Assembly: GCA_030062745.1 (NCBI GenBank) | Contig: CP099844.1 | Span: 24,924,596 to 24,988,595 of the forward strand | From: Capitulum mitella | Taxonomy: Eukaryota; Arthropoda; Thecostraca; Pollicipedomorpha; Pollicipedidae | Length of the DNA stretch: 64,000 bases | Direction: 5' to 3' | In this document: piece by piece, positions 1-11,760 of the stretch | How the letters are laid out: every line of letters starts with the position of its first letter | Position numbering within the stretch: position 1 is the stretch's first letter | Made by a program: the position numbers and the translations under genes | The notes under the pieces: generated by a model | Database searches by the model: none | What the model was told of the DNA's origin: nothing | What the model saw: the letters and a program-made list of their open reading frames with translations, nothing else

Positions 1-809
1 TTTGTGTGTACACTCTGCAAATTTGGCTTAGAAGCTGTGACATGTCACTGTTCCTCTTTCTTTGGGTGATGCCACAGAGGAATCCTGGTGCTACTACATA
101 GCAAACGTTTTGAGTGTTTGGCGATGCTCAGTCTTTCTCATTCGTATGCGTGAATGTCACCCATGGTGCCAGTGACCTCCGTACTTCTTTTGGCTTGGGC
201 GAAGGTCATCTTAGGTCAAAATCATTATCTGATATACCTTTTTCACTTTTTTTTTACCTCGGAAGGTTCATAAAACAATCCAAACGCTGGATTCTATGGT
301 AAGAGGCGTTTAACTCTCAATTCATCATTAGAGTCACTCGGCGAACCCTTGAAAGTGATGGAAAAGTTAAATCCCGTAGGATTGAATGGAAGCCAGAATC
401 CAGTAATGCCACCATGTATCTTAAAAGACCAAGATATTCGCTCATTTTTGCTTCGTTTTTTTTCTCGTGTTAAGTTTGGACATGGGTGATGGGTTGTACC
501 AACCAGCCCCGTTGTACTATCCAAGGTGGCTAACTAGACGAATACTGACGAAGAATAATAGAGGTATGAACCATGCTAAGCCGTGTTGACGAGTCGGATT
601 CTGCTCAGCATTTTCCGTTTACCACGTAGTCGTCCTGTGTTGCATTGTAAAAGCCATTTCTGTGTGATTTATCAATAACTTTTCACACATGCACACAAAA
701 GAAAAGGTGAATTTCCGTCACTGAACAGTTCCGTGCTCGACGTCGTGCTCATGAGACGGACGCGTCCTCTGATGGTGGCTCTCGCAGAGGCGATGCTCTC
801 TGTTTTCAG
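1..809 (+). other. intron / upstream part of NT5DC-like gene
   Basis: No coding exon is visible here. The stretch ends in a pyrimidine-rich tract and the AG at 808-809 that precedes the first recognisable NT5DC exon, so it is read as intron of that gene. The upstream exons lie outside the window. Confidence 0.6.
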
Positions 810-964
810 CACGAGATCAGCATCCTGAACCAGCCCGAGTACAAGGCCAACAGCAACTGGCTGCAGCAGCTGCAGCAGCTGATCGAGAGTGAGCAGAACG
901 AGCTGCGCCGGCCCGAGAACCACGCCATCATGAAGCAGTGGGAGGACGAGCGGGACGAGCTCAG
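810..964 (+). CDS. NT5DC-family 5'-nucleotidase-domain protein, penultimate coding exon
   Basis: This exon encodes 51 residues plus two bases, beginning HEISILNQPEYK and ending EDERDELR. The family is a HAD-superfamily group (IMP-GMP-specific-type 5'-nucleotidase domain) whose cellular substrate is poorly defined. The segment matches the late helical region of NT5DC2/NT5DC3-type proteins, where an acidic 'EI-xI-xN' motif is followed by a Gln-rich amphipathic helix. The acceptor is TTTTCAG at 803-809 and the donor is CTCAG|GTCAGC after 964. The exon starts in phase 0 and ends in phase 2, which joins in frame to the exon at 1668. Assignment to the family is firm. Which paralogue (NT5DC1, 2 or 3) it is cannot be settled from about 120 residues. 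Confidence 0.85.
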
Positions 965-1667
965 GTCAGCGACGCGGCGGGCCGGGCCACCGGGGAGGTT
1001 TTCCCGACTCTTCTTTTATTGCGCCGTAACATTCCAAGCCAGCACACAGCGATAGACACAGAACAGGATACGTCTGAAGTCTTAACACGACATGATCTAC
1101 TGCATGTGTGACGGATCAAGACGTAACGACATGCGTTTCCTTCCTGCCCCTGGGAGGTGACCGGTGAGGTCACCGGGATGACCTCACCGATGAGGTGAGG
1201 AAGTGGGGTCAGGAGGCAAGGTCATGGGGGTCAGTCAGAAGTGTGAAAGGAGAGATAAGGTCAGAAAGGAGTGTGAGGGCCCTTGGACAGGGTGATAGAG
1301 GTCAGTCGACGAAGTGAGAGAAGTTGGTGGACATGAGGGGGTCATTGGACAAAGTCTGAAAAGGTCAAGTGAAGGCAGACAGCAGGATTTAACGAGATCA
1401 GGGACGTTATTGCAGTGCATGCTCTGGTTCGGAGGATGTTGTATTGGCCATAAGAGAAGGATGGTTGAACGATGTGTGGATGTGTTCGCTTTTAACCGAT
1501 GAATCTGAGAGTGTGGCAGAGGCTTGTTGTGTGTGCTTTCATTTCCGTTTTTTGTCTAAGATATTAAAACGCCCACAGAACGTTTTTTTTTCGGTTCGGA
1601 TCCCAGCGCCAGTTCGGGTACGCTTTTGTCCTGCTCTGCGTCGTCATGCCGTACGACTCTTTTTCAG
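965..1667 (+). other. intron of NT5DC-like gene
   Basis: GT-AG intron from GTCAGC at 965 to TTTTTCAG ending at 1667. The part from about 1130 to 1340 is strongly purine-rich with many GGTCA words and a small inverted repeat near 1150-1190. No exon is apparent. Confidence 0.8.
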
Positions 1668-1872
1668 GCAGTACACCAAGACCATCTTCAACCAGCAGTT
1701 TGGCAGCCTATTCCGGACCCACCACAACCCGACGTACTTTTCGCGTCGCCTCTTCCACTTCTGCGACCTCTACACGTCCAGCCTGTCCAACTTGCTCCAT
1801 CTGAACACGGAGCACGCATTCTTCCCGCGGCGTGGAGCGCTACCTCACGAATACCGCTCCATGTTTGTCTAG
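1668..1872 (+). CDS. NT5DC-family protein, terminal coding exon
   Basis: Terminal exon of the NT5DC-like protein: 68 residues then TAG at 1870-1872. It contains the family's signature block FGSLFRTHHNPTYFSRRL, followed by DLYTSSLSNLL and a PRR motif. These match the C-terminal strand-helix region of NT5DC2/3 proteins, where the consensus is 'FGSxFRTxHNPTYFSRRLxRxxDLY'. The last eleven codons (ALPHEYRSMFV-stop) are also the start of a 65-bp tandem repeat that continues past the stop, so the extreme C-terminus has probably been remodelled by the repeat. The exon enters in phase 2, consistent with the previous exon. Confidence 0.9.
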
Positions 1873-2095
1873 TTTCGGCTCTGACGCCGAGGAAATCTTG
1901 GCTGCTGCTCCGCGAGTAGCGCTCTGTGTTCGTCGAGGGACGGCCATGACGTCATTGGAGTCCTGTCCGCTGCCGCACGAGTACTGGTCCATGTTCGTGT
2001 AGTGCTGGCTCAGACGCCACTACAGTCATCTCCGCTGCTTCACGAGTACCGCCGTGTTCGTCTAGTGCAGGCTGTGGCGTCACTGACGTCCTATC
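1839..2095 (+). repeat. 65-bp tandem repeat (4 copies) spanning a stop codon
   Basis: Four diverged units start at 1839, 1904, 1969 and 2034, exactly 65 bp apart. Unit 1 is the 3' end of the NT5DC coding exon with its TAG stop. Units 3 and 4 still read as LPHEY..FV followed by TAG in the corresponding register (TAG at 2000-2002 and 2063-2065). Unit 2 has lost both the motif's Tyr codon (TAG) and the stop (GAG). Unit 4 has a 3-bp deletion. Confidence 0.85.
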
Positions 2096-2862
2096 GGCTC
2101 TGATCACATCATCGCGGCGCCAGCGGGCCGGAGACGGGTTGAGGTCTGAAGCGCAGTTGGAGACGGTCAGCTGAATGGCTCAGGGGCGGGGAGTGGCGTA
2201 TCGCTGAAGTTTTGTGAGGCAATGCTTGGCAGAGCCTGGTAACAATCGGCACGTGGTTACATGGCACGTGTTGCGTAGCTGGTGTGATTTGTTATACGTG
2301 ACTGTGGATGTGCATGCGATGATAGCTAAGTATAGGTGTCATCATACAGATAGTAAGAATAGGTGATGTTTTTGTGCGTTAAACTCAGGCGAGCTCGCAC
2401 AGGGCGTTGTGGCCGCAGATACTTAGCTCAAGTGTGTTCCGCGTTCGCCGTGCAGCGCCTGTGCGGGACAGATCCGAGGCCGATTGGCTCGTCGTCCAGT
2501 CTCGTCGATGTCCGTGTTTTTGTGCGGTAGCGTCCTGTAGGTGAATTGACTCGAGCTTCCGTCCTAGGGACATATAACGCTAGTCCGCCGTCAATCTCAC
2601 GTGGCTCGAGATGTCCGCGCAGTTAGCTGTGCTCAGTAGGCCACCTGTGGTCGCTGTTGTCATTTCATGAGCTTGGGTGATGAGACTTGCCTTTGGACTC
2701 CTTTAGACTCTCCAAACTGGCCCAGATGTGTTCGTGAGTTTTCATCAATCATCACGCTACGGTGGCTTTTGTGTGCTTTTGTGATCATTTTACACGAGCT
2801 CGGGAATGCTAAAATGCTTATGTCCCAATTACTGGTTGGTAGAAGACGTGCCCGAACCCGAA

Positions 2863-2945
2863 GGAATGCAGGTTATCCGAGATGATGCAGTGGCTTGCCC
2901 AGGTCAACGAAGGGTTGCATACAAAACGGGGATAACCTGCATTCC
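2863..2945. repeat. fold-back inverted repeat
   Basis: Perfect 16-bp inverted repeat: GGAATGCAGGTTATCC at 2863-2878 and its reverse complement at 2930-2945, with a 51-bp spacer. A short direct repeat (AGGTCAAC...GGGTTGCA) overlaps it, at about 2901-2919 and 2975-3009. Confidence 0.8.
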
Positions 2946-3916
2946 ATCGGGATCCAGGCATATGTCTGGTTGGCAGGTCAACATTCGAACATGAGAATCT
3001 AGGGTTGCAGCAGATTTTCACTTTGTTGACCTTCCCTTTGCCTTAACACTGATATTACTACATTGTCCAAGCACTAAGATCATTTCAAGCACACTTTAAT
3101 GATGTTTATTCTCAAGTTAGTATTACTTTAGGTTGTTGCGCTTCGACAGTATTTACAAGTGGCCATGACCATGGCATTGATTGTGCCGTTTTAATTCGTT
3201 TTAATCGAATGGTTGTTTCGACGTTTTGAACCATTTTAATGCCGAAAGTCTGTGCTGCTTGAGCTCTTTTATGCCATCAGCATCACCCTGCTCGTGTTCC
3301 GAAGTGGTCAGACGTTCGCGATGTAAACCATCCGCGTTGGCAGTACTCCGAAATTGTCAGATGGAAAATCAGTGCATCTCCTTTGAATGGATTCATCCCG
3401 ATTGAAGTCCCGCGTTGATTTATTTCCTGCAAGGACCAGATTGCCCTGATGTACGTCATTGTTGCTATGTAGACAAGTGTAGACAGGCTGTCTTTGTGTG
3501 CCATTGTCTCGCTGGCTGTTAGTCGTCAGGTGTTACGTGTTGTTTGTTGTTTGATGAGCTAACTTTTGTCAAGTAGCAACGAACGCTGAATGTCAGCCAA
3601 CAGAATGCGCTTCAGGGGAACGGTGTGGCTCTGTTGCCTATGGGCTCATGACGGCGAGGAGACTTCGCGATTTTTAACTAAAACGCCGGATCCGGGTTTT
3701 GTGCGTTTGCGGTCACAGACGTGGTTCATGCCTGCTGTTAGGTGCGACCACATTCTGCTGAGTCGAGGTGCTTGTCATGTGTAAATTTTGCTGCCGGCTC
3801 CGGCGTTTTTGTCTGTTAATTATGTACTGTCGACTACAGTTTTGCTGTGAACGTTAAATAATTCTCGTGGATTGTTCGAGACGTTTTTAACGTTTTTGCT
3901 CATTGCGGGCTCGTGC

Positions 3917-3922
3917 AATAAA
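3917..3922 (+). terminator. candidate polyadenylation signal for NT5DC-like gene
   Basis: AATAAA followed within 20-60 bp by a GT-rich stretch (TGTTGTTTTGTTATC, then GTTGGTGTGTTG). This is the first such combination I see downstream of the NT5DC stop. It would imply a 3' UTR of about 2 kb, so it is only a candidate. Confidence 0.3.
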
Positions 3923-4539
3923 CCGCCAGATTAGACATTCCATGTTGTTTTGTTATCAGCCTGTTAGTTGGTGTGTTGACTCATTGGATTTTTGATTTGC
4001 ATTGTTCCGTCTGTAACTGTATTATTTTCAGCCACGTTTAGCACAACTTTGATCCTTGTCGTTATCGTAATGTTACTCAATGCCAGTGCGCATTAGGTCA
4101 CTGAAAAAGGATAAACAGCGGTCGATATATCCTACGGTGGCGAGGGAAGCTCCATGTAGCGTGCTTGGAATTGCATGAAAAACGGACAGCATTGGATTCC
4201 GTTTCGTCACAACCGATGACGTCCGCTGAGAAAAAAAGAAACGGTTTCCTTACCAAAGTCCACAAATTATGCTGCCTTCTGCTTAACTAAGTGAAATTCA
4301 TAACTGGGAGTGGAAAGGACAAGCGACATGAAGTGACCGCAAACCCAGCTGATGAAAAAAAAACTGATTTCCCAACCAACAGTTAAGTGCAGCTCGCGAC
4401 TCACTAGCAAAGAAACTAGAAAACGCGCTCAGATCGGTGCTCAAGTAAACAAACAATGTATTGGCACTGTAGTAACCGTCCTCCATAATAAACGTCATCA
4501 CCGGCGGCGCGTTCACTTCGAGCTTGACTCGTTACCGCC

Positions 4540-4830
4540 AACAAAGAGCGCGGCGCGCGGGTCTATGGCCAATCAGGCGGTCCAGTTATTTGAGCGATTT
4601 AACGGGGGGTCCGGCCGCCCCGCCCCGGCCCGCCCCGGCGCCGGCGGCCACGGCTGCCCTTGTCGATTCGGCGTCTCTGCAGGGAGTGTCGGGCGCGGGC
4701 CGCCACGGCCGCCGTGAAATTGGTCGCCGAGGGATAATGGCGCGGCGGCCGGCGCAGCGCGCACCTGTCACAACGACGGCGGCATTTCCGCCAGTGAAAG
4801 TCACGTGGCGAGGCACATCACGTAACAGCT
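4540..4830. promoter_or_regulatory. CpG-rich island with CCAAT box
   Basis: About 290 bp of very GC- and CpG-rich DNA in AT-richer surroundings, with GGCCAATCAGGCG (a CCAAT-type box) near 4567. It could be a promoter or enhancer, but no adjacent coding exon was found, so its role is unproven. Confidence 0.3.
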
Positions 4831-6779
4831 TAATCTGACCTGGACGCGAGCCAAAACCTGACCCGGACCTGCTCTCGCCAAAAAGGATATCCGCGTCCGA
4901 ACGCATTGGCTTGGAAGATGTAATGCTGCGGAGGGAATTCACCTCTGGTAGTCTGTCAGTGAAAACGCTTTGGCTTTTCTGCGCCACTCTAAGCCTTGAC
5001 GTATGTCACGTAATCAAGTGACAAAGTGGCGCTTACTCAAGTGGCAAGTGACAAAAGAGCGTCTAATATCGCACGAGTACGTGTCAGGGTCGCAGGCAGG
5101 CAGGTGTGCATGTCTGCGACCGACCATTTTTGGAGGAATAAGTAAGATATTTATATCGCGTCCATGACTGTCATCGACTGCCATCGACTGTCTTATGCCA
5201 TGCCATGCCTACTGTTTAACTGACGTAATTCAGTGCTCGAATGACGTCATCAGAAAGACGGTTGTGTTAAAATGTCGGTCCCATATCCCCTTTATTAGAC
5301 TATTACACACATGCATCGTAAGCGTTCCAGAATATATGTGGATGGCCATGATTATGGAAACAAACGACATCCCTCAAGCCAAGGGAGGCTGCATTTGTTT
5401 AGCTAATTAATTGTTGTCGACTGCAATTTCAATGTCTGCCATATTTCTAGCTTGCTGAAACTATCAGATCTAAGTGGCTCGGAGCATGCGGCCACTGACA
5501 GTTTGCATGTTGATTGTGCTACTAGATTAATGACTAATGTTGACATCCGTGTGTCAGTCACCTGTCATGAACGCTGTGCAGCTCGCAAATGATCGATGAG
5601 CCCAGCCGAAGCCGTAGCTCAATATACTTTCAAGCCAAAATCAATTAACTTGCTCCGAAGCTGCATCCACGTGTGCTTCGAAGCGCAATGCGCTTCCACG
5701 TCATCTCTTGTAATGTTGTGGTTGTCAGACTTAAGTTTCCTCTTACGCAGAAACCGTGCTTTTGTAATCCGCTCTTATCACCTATCTTTCCCGATCCCCT
5801 CGGATTATCCCTTTGTTGCAGTGACTCTGACATTAATACGCATGACAAGGTGGTGGTTTATTAAACGACGTGTAAATATAGTAATAGGTAACAACGGCAG
5901 CCTGCCCGACCAGCATGTAAACTGAATGATTTATTCTCCATTCGTTATTCCGATGTTTTGTCACACAGTAATCCAGCAATGTTCCATGTTTGATAAACCA
6001 ATTAATGAGCAAAGCAATCCAGAATGAACCACGCCATTAAAGCTCGTTCGTTCGTGATCACAGTCGATCACGTGACCGCCGTTTCCTCCCCAGCTCGAAT
6101 CGCCGCGTCGCCGCCATCGGCAGCGCCAGGTCTGCCTGTCGGCCGCGGCTCTAAATGTCACGGCTCGTGCGGCGAGATGAGTTAGCACCGGCCGCGTTTG
6201 CAGCCCGGCTATTTACCGTGAACGAGCCGACGCGTTCGGAGAACTCACGGCGCCTGTTGCGGTTTCATTAGCCGTGACGGATGGTCGGGCCACCAGCACG
6301 TGGCCCTGACCTCGTTCAGCGCGTGAGTAAACACCGTGACAGCTCGTGCAGGCAGATCCACCGCGGACGGTCGTGACGTCGACTCCTGGTGGATGCCGTG
6401 TTGGAGGAACGTGTGGATGGAACTGAAGCTGGAGCCTGTGAAGCATAAATGTCTTCTATACGTGCGTTGCTCTTCGCCCCGTTTGTTAAGATGACATTAA
6501 ATTAAACATCCCATCGACTGTCTGACTGTCTGCTCGCGATAAAATTCTTGTTCGTGCTGTGCACGGCACTGAAGTTTTCTCTTGTGCTTTACGGTACGCC
6601 ATCCGCCATATATCACGTCCAACCAATCAGTACGCAGTTTTTACCCACATGGCCTGAGGAGTTACCGACACATTACAGGCGTCTGCCGAAATTACAACGC
6701 GGCTAATTGACTTACATCAGTGCGTCAAATAGCTCAGCAAATACCGCTGAATAATTAGAGTGCGGCTCGGCGGCGACCA
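4831..6779. other. spacer, no gene seen
   Basis: Mixed-base spacer. The open frames are short and resemble nothing I recognise. Confidence 0.5.
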
Positions 6780-7700
6780 CCGGGTTTAGACCACCCCCGT
6801 CTGCACGTGCCCCCCCCCCCTCGCGCGCAGGAGCCGGGGGCGGGCGGCGTGGCGCGGGTTAACACCGTTCCCCGCCGTCCTCGCGGGGCTTCAGATGCGC
6901 CGGGTCGCCGGGGTAGCAACGACCGATTTCCGGCGGAAATTCCAGGCGGCGCGGCCGATGCGCGAGGTGGCTGGTCGGGCGCGCGGTCAGCCATTTCCGT
7001 TTCCTGCCGCGTGGCGGCGGTGGCGCTGGGTGCGCCGCGCCGCCGCCGCCGCCGCCGCAGCTCGGCACTCTCCGGCTGAATGCCGACCGAGTACCTGGTA
7101 CGCCGCGGCGGCGGCGGCGGCGGCTGCGGCGCTGACGTAACGGCGGCCTCCGCGCCGGCCGAGCAGACCCGGCCGCCCTCTGGCGGGGGCGGGCGGACGA
7201 GAGGCGCCGGCCAGCATCCTCGGCCAGAGCTCGGGCGCCGCCGGCGGCGCCGGGGGTTTAATCCAGGCCACGGCAGGCGGGCCTCCTGCCAGAGGCCCGT
7301 TTCTCTTCGGGCCGCGCCGAAACGCCCCGGAATGCCCAACATGGATGCAGGGGTCCTCCGGGTTGACCCGAGAATGATCATCTCTTTTCCAATTAGCGGC
7401 GGAAAGTAAACCATGGCCGTTAACCGCCGTGGGACGGCGAGCTCCGCGCTGCCGGCCGGAAACCGGGCCGGCTAATCATGCAAATCTCTGCCCGCGGTTC
7501 GGGAGCAGATCCTCCTCGGGAGTGATAAAGAGCGCGCCGAGATGACCGCGGGACAGAACGGGCGCCGTCTGCAGCCGACGACCGGCCGGCCGCCACACGA
7601 CCCCGTGGGAGAGGTGTGGGAGAGGCGTGGGAGCCGCCGCGGGCCCGCGCGCTCCTCCGCCGCCCGAATGCCGCGCCGCCCGGCTCTGATTTGATAGCAT
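6780..7700. promoter_or_regulatory. large CpG-rich island with CCG/CGG hairpin
   Basis: About 900 bp of extreme GC richness. It contains a C10 run near 6811, CCG repeats at about 7038-7058 facing CGG repeats at about 7104-7123, and an octamer-like ATGCAAAT at about 7478-7485. The long open frames across it are low-complexity Arg/Pro/Ala and are open on both strands, as expected from base composition, so they are not called as genes. It may be regulatory DNA. Confidence 0.35.
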
Positions 7701-10700
7701 AGCTGGTCATTACGGCTTCCGGCTCCCACTTCGGTCAGGTGTGTCACGTGATGCGTGGGAGTGGCGTTGTTAAAGGCGTAAGCACTGGTGGCTTTTCGTC
7801 ACGCGTGTTTTTTAAAGCGCCGACAAGTGGGCAGTTTAAGGTGTGATTTGGGTCTGTGTCGGGATGCGAGCGTAAGCAATAGGCTTGCAAGTAGATGATA
7901 TGGGCATGTAAGCATGTAAGTATTGGATATGAGCTTGTAAGCTCCTATCCAAGAGCAACGCCTCGCGCTGATTCTGTAATGTCAAGCACAACAGGAAGCA
8001 TCTGTATCCGGTTTCTGAATGGGAATTACCGCATTCATTCCCCTTCGGTCCGTGCATTGGAAGCATCAACCGCTCAGCCTCAGTACCGGCATTTTATTGC
8101 CGGCCGGAAGGCTTCTTATTTCGCTGGAGAACCCGTGGCGATACTGACCTTTATTGACTGGGGTACCGGTTTCGTTGCCGATTTGGGGCCTTATTATTCA
8201 TTGCATCTTTATGAGCCATTATAGGGAAGCCGCCGGCTTAGCATGTTGCAGCCTTATGGTCGTAGCCATGCCTGCAACTGTTGCACTGAACTATGCACGC
8301 AACCACGCTTACAGTAACAGAAAAGTTCACCGTTTCTGCGCCGAATGAAAATAGTTCGATAGACAAGCCCAAATTCGGTATATCTCTGAAAAAACAGGAC
8401 AGGCTGAACATCATTTAATCACGAAATCGTTTGGCGAGTTGAACCTGTATTTCCTACAGGCCATTCTAACTCTGCGGGTATATAAAAAATTCATAGAAGC
8501 GTTCATGCTCGTTGACCAAAGTGTTGGATACTTTTTCGGGGTCCGCTTTTTGCCAGGTGCAGACAGCACACGCTTGGTCTGCACACGACTGTGAAAGGAA
8601 TGAGCCCTACGTAGTGAGCACTGTTACGCGGTCATAATTGGAAAACCATCGTAAGTAAGCGTTGTCCATGCCATCACCCGTGATTTGACGTTTCTTCCGA
8701 AAAATTTGATGTCATGAGTGCGGTGCGTTAGATGTACCTCAATGAGCAACCGTGTGTCAGTTTGTGGAATTTGATTGCTGTGAGAACGTGTCATCCTGCT
8801 GTTGATTAATCTGTTTCGGTATTTGACGCCGATGTCTACCGCCTGATTAATGACGCAATGAGCCTGTTTATCGTCACGAAATCTTAGCATATTGATTTTT
8901 AGCTATCGGAAGGGAATTCAGATGTGGTTATGCTTTACGCGTTGAGCTACTTCACACGAGACTGCTCTCACATTCACGTACTTTTCCAGCAGCAGCAGCG
9001 GACTACTCAGTTTTTATTTTAAACTAACATGGATACTTTGGCCAGAATTACATGTGTTGGCGGCTTCTAACTGCCCTTGGTATTCTGCACCTGCAGTTAT
9101 CCGTAGAGGATCAGGGAACATAAGCCCAGAGGTGGAGTAAATCTTAGGTAATCGCCGTTCCCAACGACTTGGTCACATCGCTGTTCTGAGAATATGAGCT
9201 GCGACACGCAGTAAACTATAATGTATAAGAGCCCAATATGCACAGTCCCGTAATAGTTTTCGTCAAAACTTGTCCATGTGACGTTGAATTTTTGCATAAA
9301 TGTACGCAAACATACAATTTTTTCGTTGGTGATGACCGCACCTTTGAGTGCACGGACGCCCACAAAGTGCAAACTCCACCCATGTAAGAATCCGTATTTC
9401 CAGACCATTGTTCGATAACTCATATGGCTAGTGATTGCGTTCCTCCGAAGACTGTTAGCACATTATTAATATAAACGTGGCCGGATGCCATTTTCAGGAA
9501 ACTGTAACATTCTGTTCTTTTATTACTTCTGTGGCGTACATATAGTTCACATTAGATTATATTGCACTACATTATACTACAGAGACGCGTAAAAAAGGTT
9601 TGAAACATTTAATTTTTACTTCTCACCATGTACATGATTCGTCGTCGCATCTGATACCCTCTCCAAGATACATGAAAGATGTGCCACTCAGCTAAGGTGT
9701 TGTATCTAAGCCATGCATGTCCAGTCTCGTATAATACTTGAATCGTTGTGACCCTACATTCTTGCGAGTTGCAGGCAACATATGTGACCTAGAATGTCAG
9801 TGACGAGATCCTTTTCATTGTTTATGAGCATGCATTTAATGCATCCACTACACAGAACCCAACGGCTGCACCAAGAGTACCGAGATGCGAGCAAACTAAA
9901 CAAACAAATGATTCGGCAACCAGCCTGTTCTAATCTACAGTTCTGCTACGTCAGCAACAGTTCTTGGAACCCTGGCTGTATCCTCATAGCCCTGCTGCCC
10001 AAAGACTTAATTTATCTTTCCTGGTGAATCTTTGTTTTAACGAGTCCCGTACGACAGGGAAATATCTAAAGACAAATGACTAAAGTTCTTTTTGCACGCC
10101 ATGTTTGGACGATTAGAGCTCTTGTTTAGTGTTGGGTTTGAGCCAGAAACAAACAACGTTAAGAATTAAGAGAAATAATTCGTTTTTGTGTGTCATGAAT
10201 AAATTTTAGCTGTTAGGTAACTATGTAAACGTTTTTAAGGGGTATGTTCTGCACATTTCTTGGAAGTTCTAAAGCTCTGCACTCCAAGCTCGTAAATGTA
10301 TTCAGGTTTATAGGAATACGATGACCGCGTTTTGTGACTGGCATTACGGTGTTTTTCAAATCTTATTAATATTTTGCAGTAGCAAGAAATGATCCAAGGA
10401 ACAAAAAGAGGCCCCTCAGGACAATGCTTAACATTATTTTACGTCACGTCACAGCAGGGATACACATACAGCATGCGTTGCATAGCACAATGATGGGTTC
10501 AGACCATGCTTAAGCTGGATCATGTGAGGGGTGGGTCCAGAGAACTTTTAAAGGGTAGGTGCTGTTTAAGTGTTTGACACTCAATAAATTGCTTACATTT
10601 AATATTGAATCTCCTAGTTCTGGCCCCTGGACTTGGCAAAGCTTATTCCGAAAAGTTAAAAAAGAATGTAGAAAAGGTTGCACGAACTCTTCTCATCTCT

Positions 10701-11685
10701 TTACAGGCAGTATTGATCTACAAAAGAACGCAAGGCAAAATGTGCGTGATCTCGCCATCTCAGGTTCCTGGAGATTGGAGCTGAGCAGGGGCCAGATTTT
10801 CGGGGGAACGTCAAAATCATTTCGGGTTTCTTTTCGGGAGATATCTGCAGAATAATTTCCGACGAGGCCGCAGGCCAAGCAGAGGGGGGGGGGGCGGAAA
10901 CTATTTCGGGATGGGGGCAAATCGCTCGCAGATCTAGCAGATCGGCGGAACTTAAAGTACCCATAAATCGTGACTTTCTTTGCAGAGTCCAGACCGACAT
11001 GACAAGAAATAAATGTGACGAAGTTACGGTGATGATGATAAAAGAATCAACGAACTCCCCTCTGTCCTCCGGTAGGGTATTTTTAGTTTGTCACGAGGTC
11101 TTATTAATTCACCACATGCTTTACTCATAAACCAGACGAACGCAAACGCATATCACTTCATTTGTCAGAGGTGGTTTGGTCTGGCGCGCCGAGGACGCGA
11201 AACTTGCCACCTAAACAACAACGTTAATCGCGTTATTTTGTCCAATTTCTCGTCATTTGCGCCAAGACTTCATCTGATTTAATAAGCTGGAACGACTGGG
11301 CCTGCAGTCTGCAAGCAAACGTTTCAAATGCCTTCATCAGGCTCGCATGCATGTAGGACTTAGCGCTACAAAAAACAAGGGGTCCGGATTTTTGTTTGGA
11401 GGGAGGAACTCCAGAGTGCGGGGTACCCAACACTGAGCGGACCCCTGGGAACTACGGGTGCCTCCGTGGCCAGAACACTAGGGGTGCTTGGTACTTATAT
11501 TTCAGTGTCATTAAGAATGAGGGTGTCCGGCAGCACTAAAATACATGCGTATCCCATGTGTAAGACCGAATCTGATTACGTTGTCCAGGGATGTCGCCAC
11601 GACCATGCACCATGTCCCTGGGCCTGACCTATTAGTAAGCAGGGGCGTAACTTTGCATACTTTTGCTGTGGAGCTTTCCATACCA
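7701..11685. other. spacer, no gene seen
   Basis: About 4 kb of unremarkable mixed-base DNA. The only local oddity is a G-run near 10,884-10,895. No exon is supported. Confidence 0.5.
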
Positions 11686-11686
11686 A

Positions 11687-11760
11687 AGAAACACACGAAT
11701 GGGTTAAAATATTGGTGTGAAATTCCGTACCAATATTTCAACCCATTCATGTGCTTTCTT
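11687..11760. repeat. imperfect long hairpin
   Basis: Arms of about 30 bp at 11,687-11,716 and 11,729-11,760 are near reverse complements. They read through AAAGAAACACACGAATGGGT and ATTGGT, then back through ACCAATATTTCAACCCATTC. The loop is about 12 bp. It looks like the core of a small fold-back or MITE-type element. Confidence 0.7.

Larger units (their letters stand above)
2100..4539. other. spacer, no gene seen
   Basis: No exon with recognisable protein similarity on either strand. Part may be 3' UTR of the NT5DC-like gene. It contains the fold-back at 2863-2945. Confidence 0.5.

Noticed and set aside
6755-7414. 219-codon minus-strand open frame in the GC island
   Set aside because: Low-complexity Arg/Pro/Gly sequence. 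Several frames on both strands are open at once, as expected from GC richness with few stop codons. No domain or splice structure.
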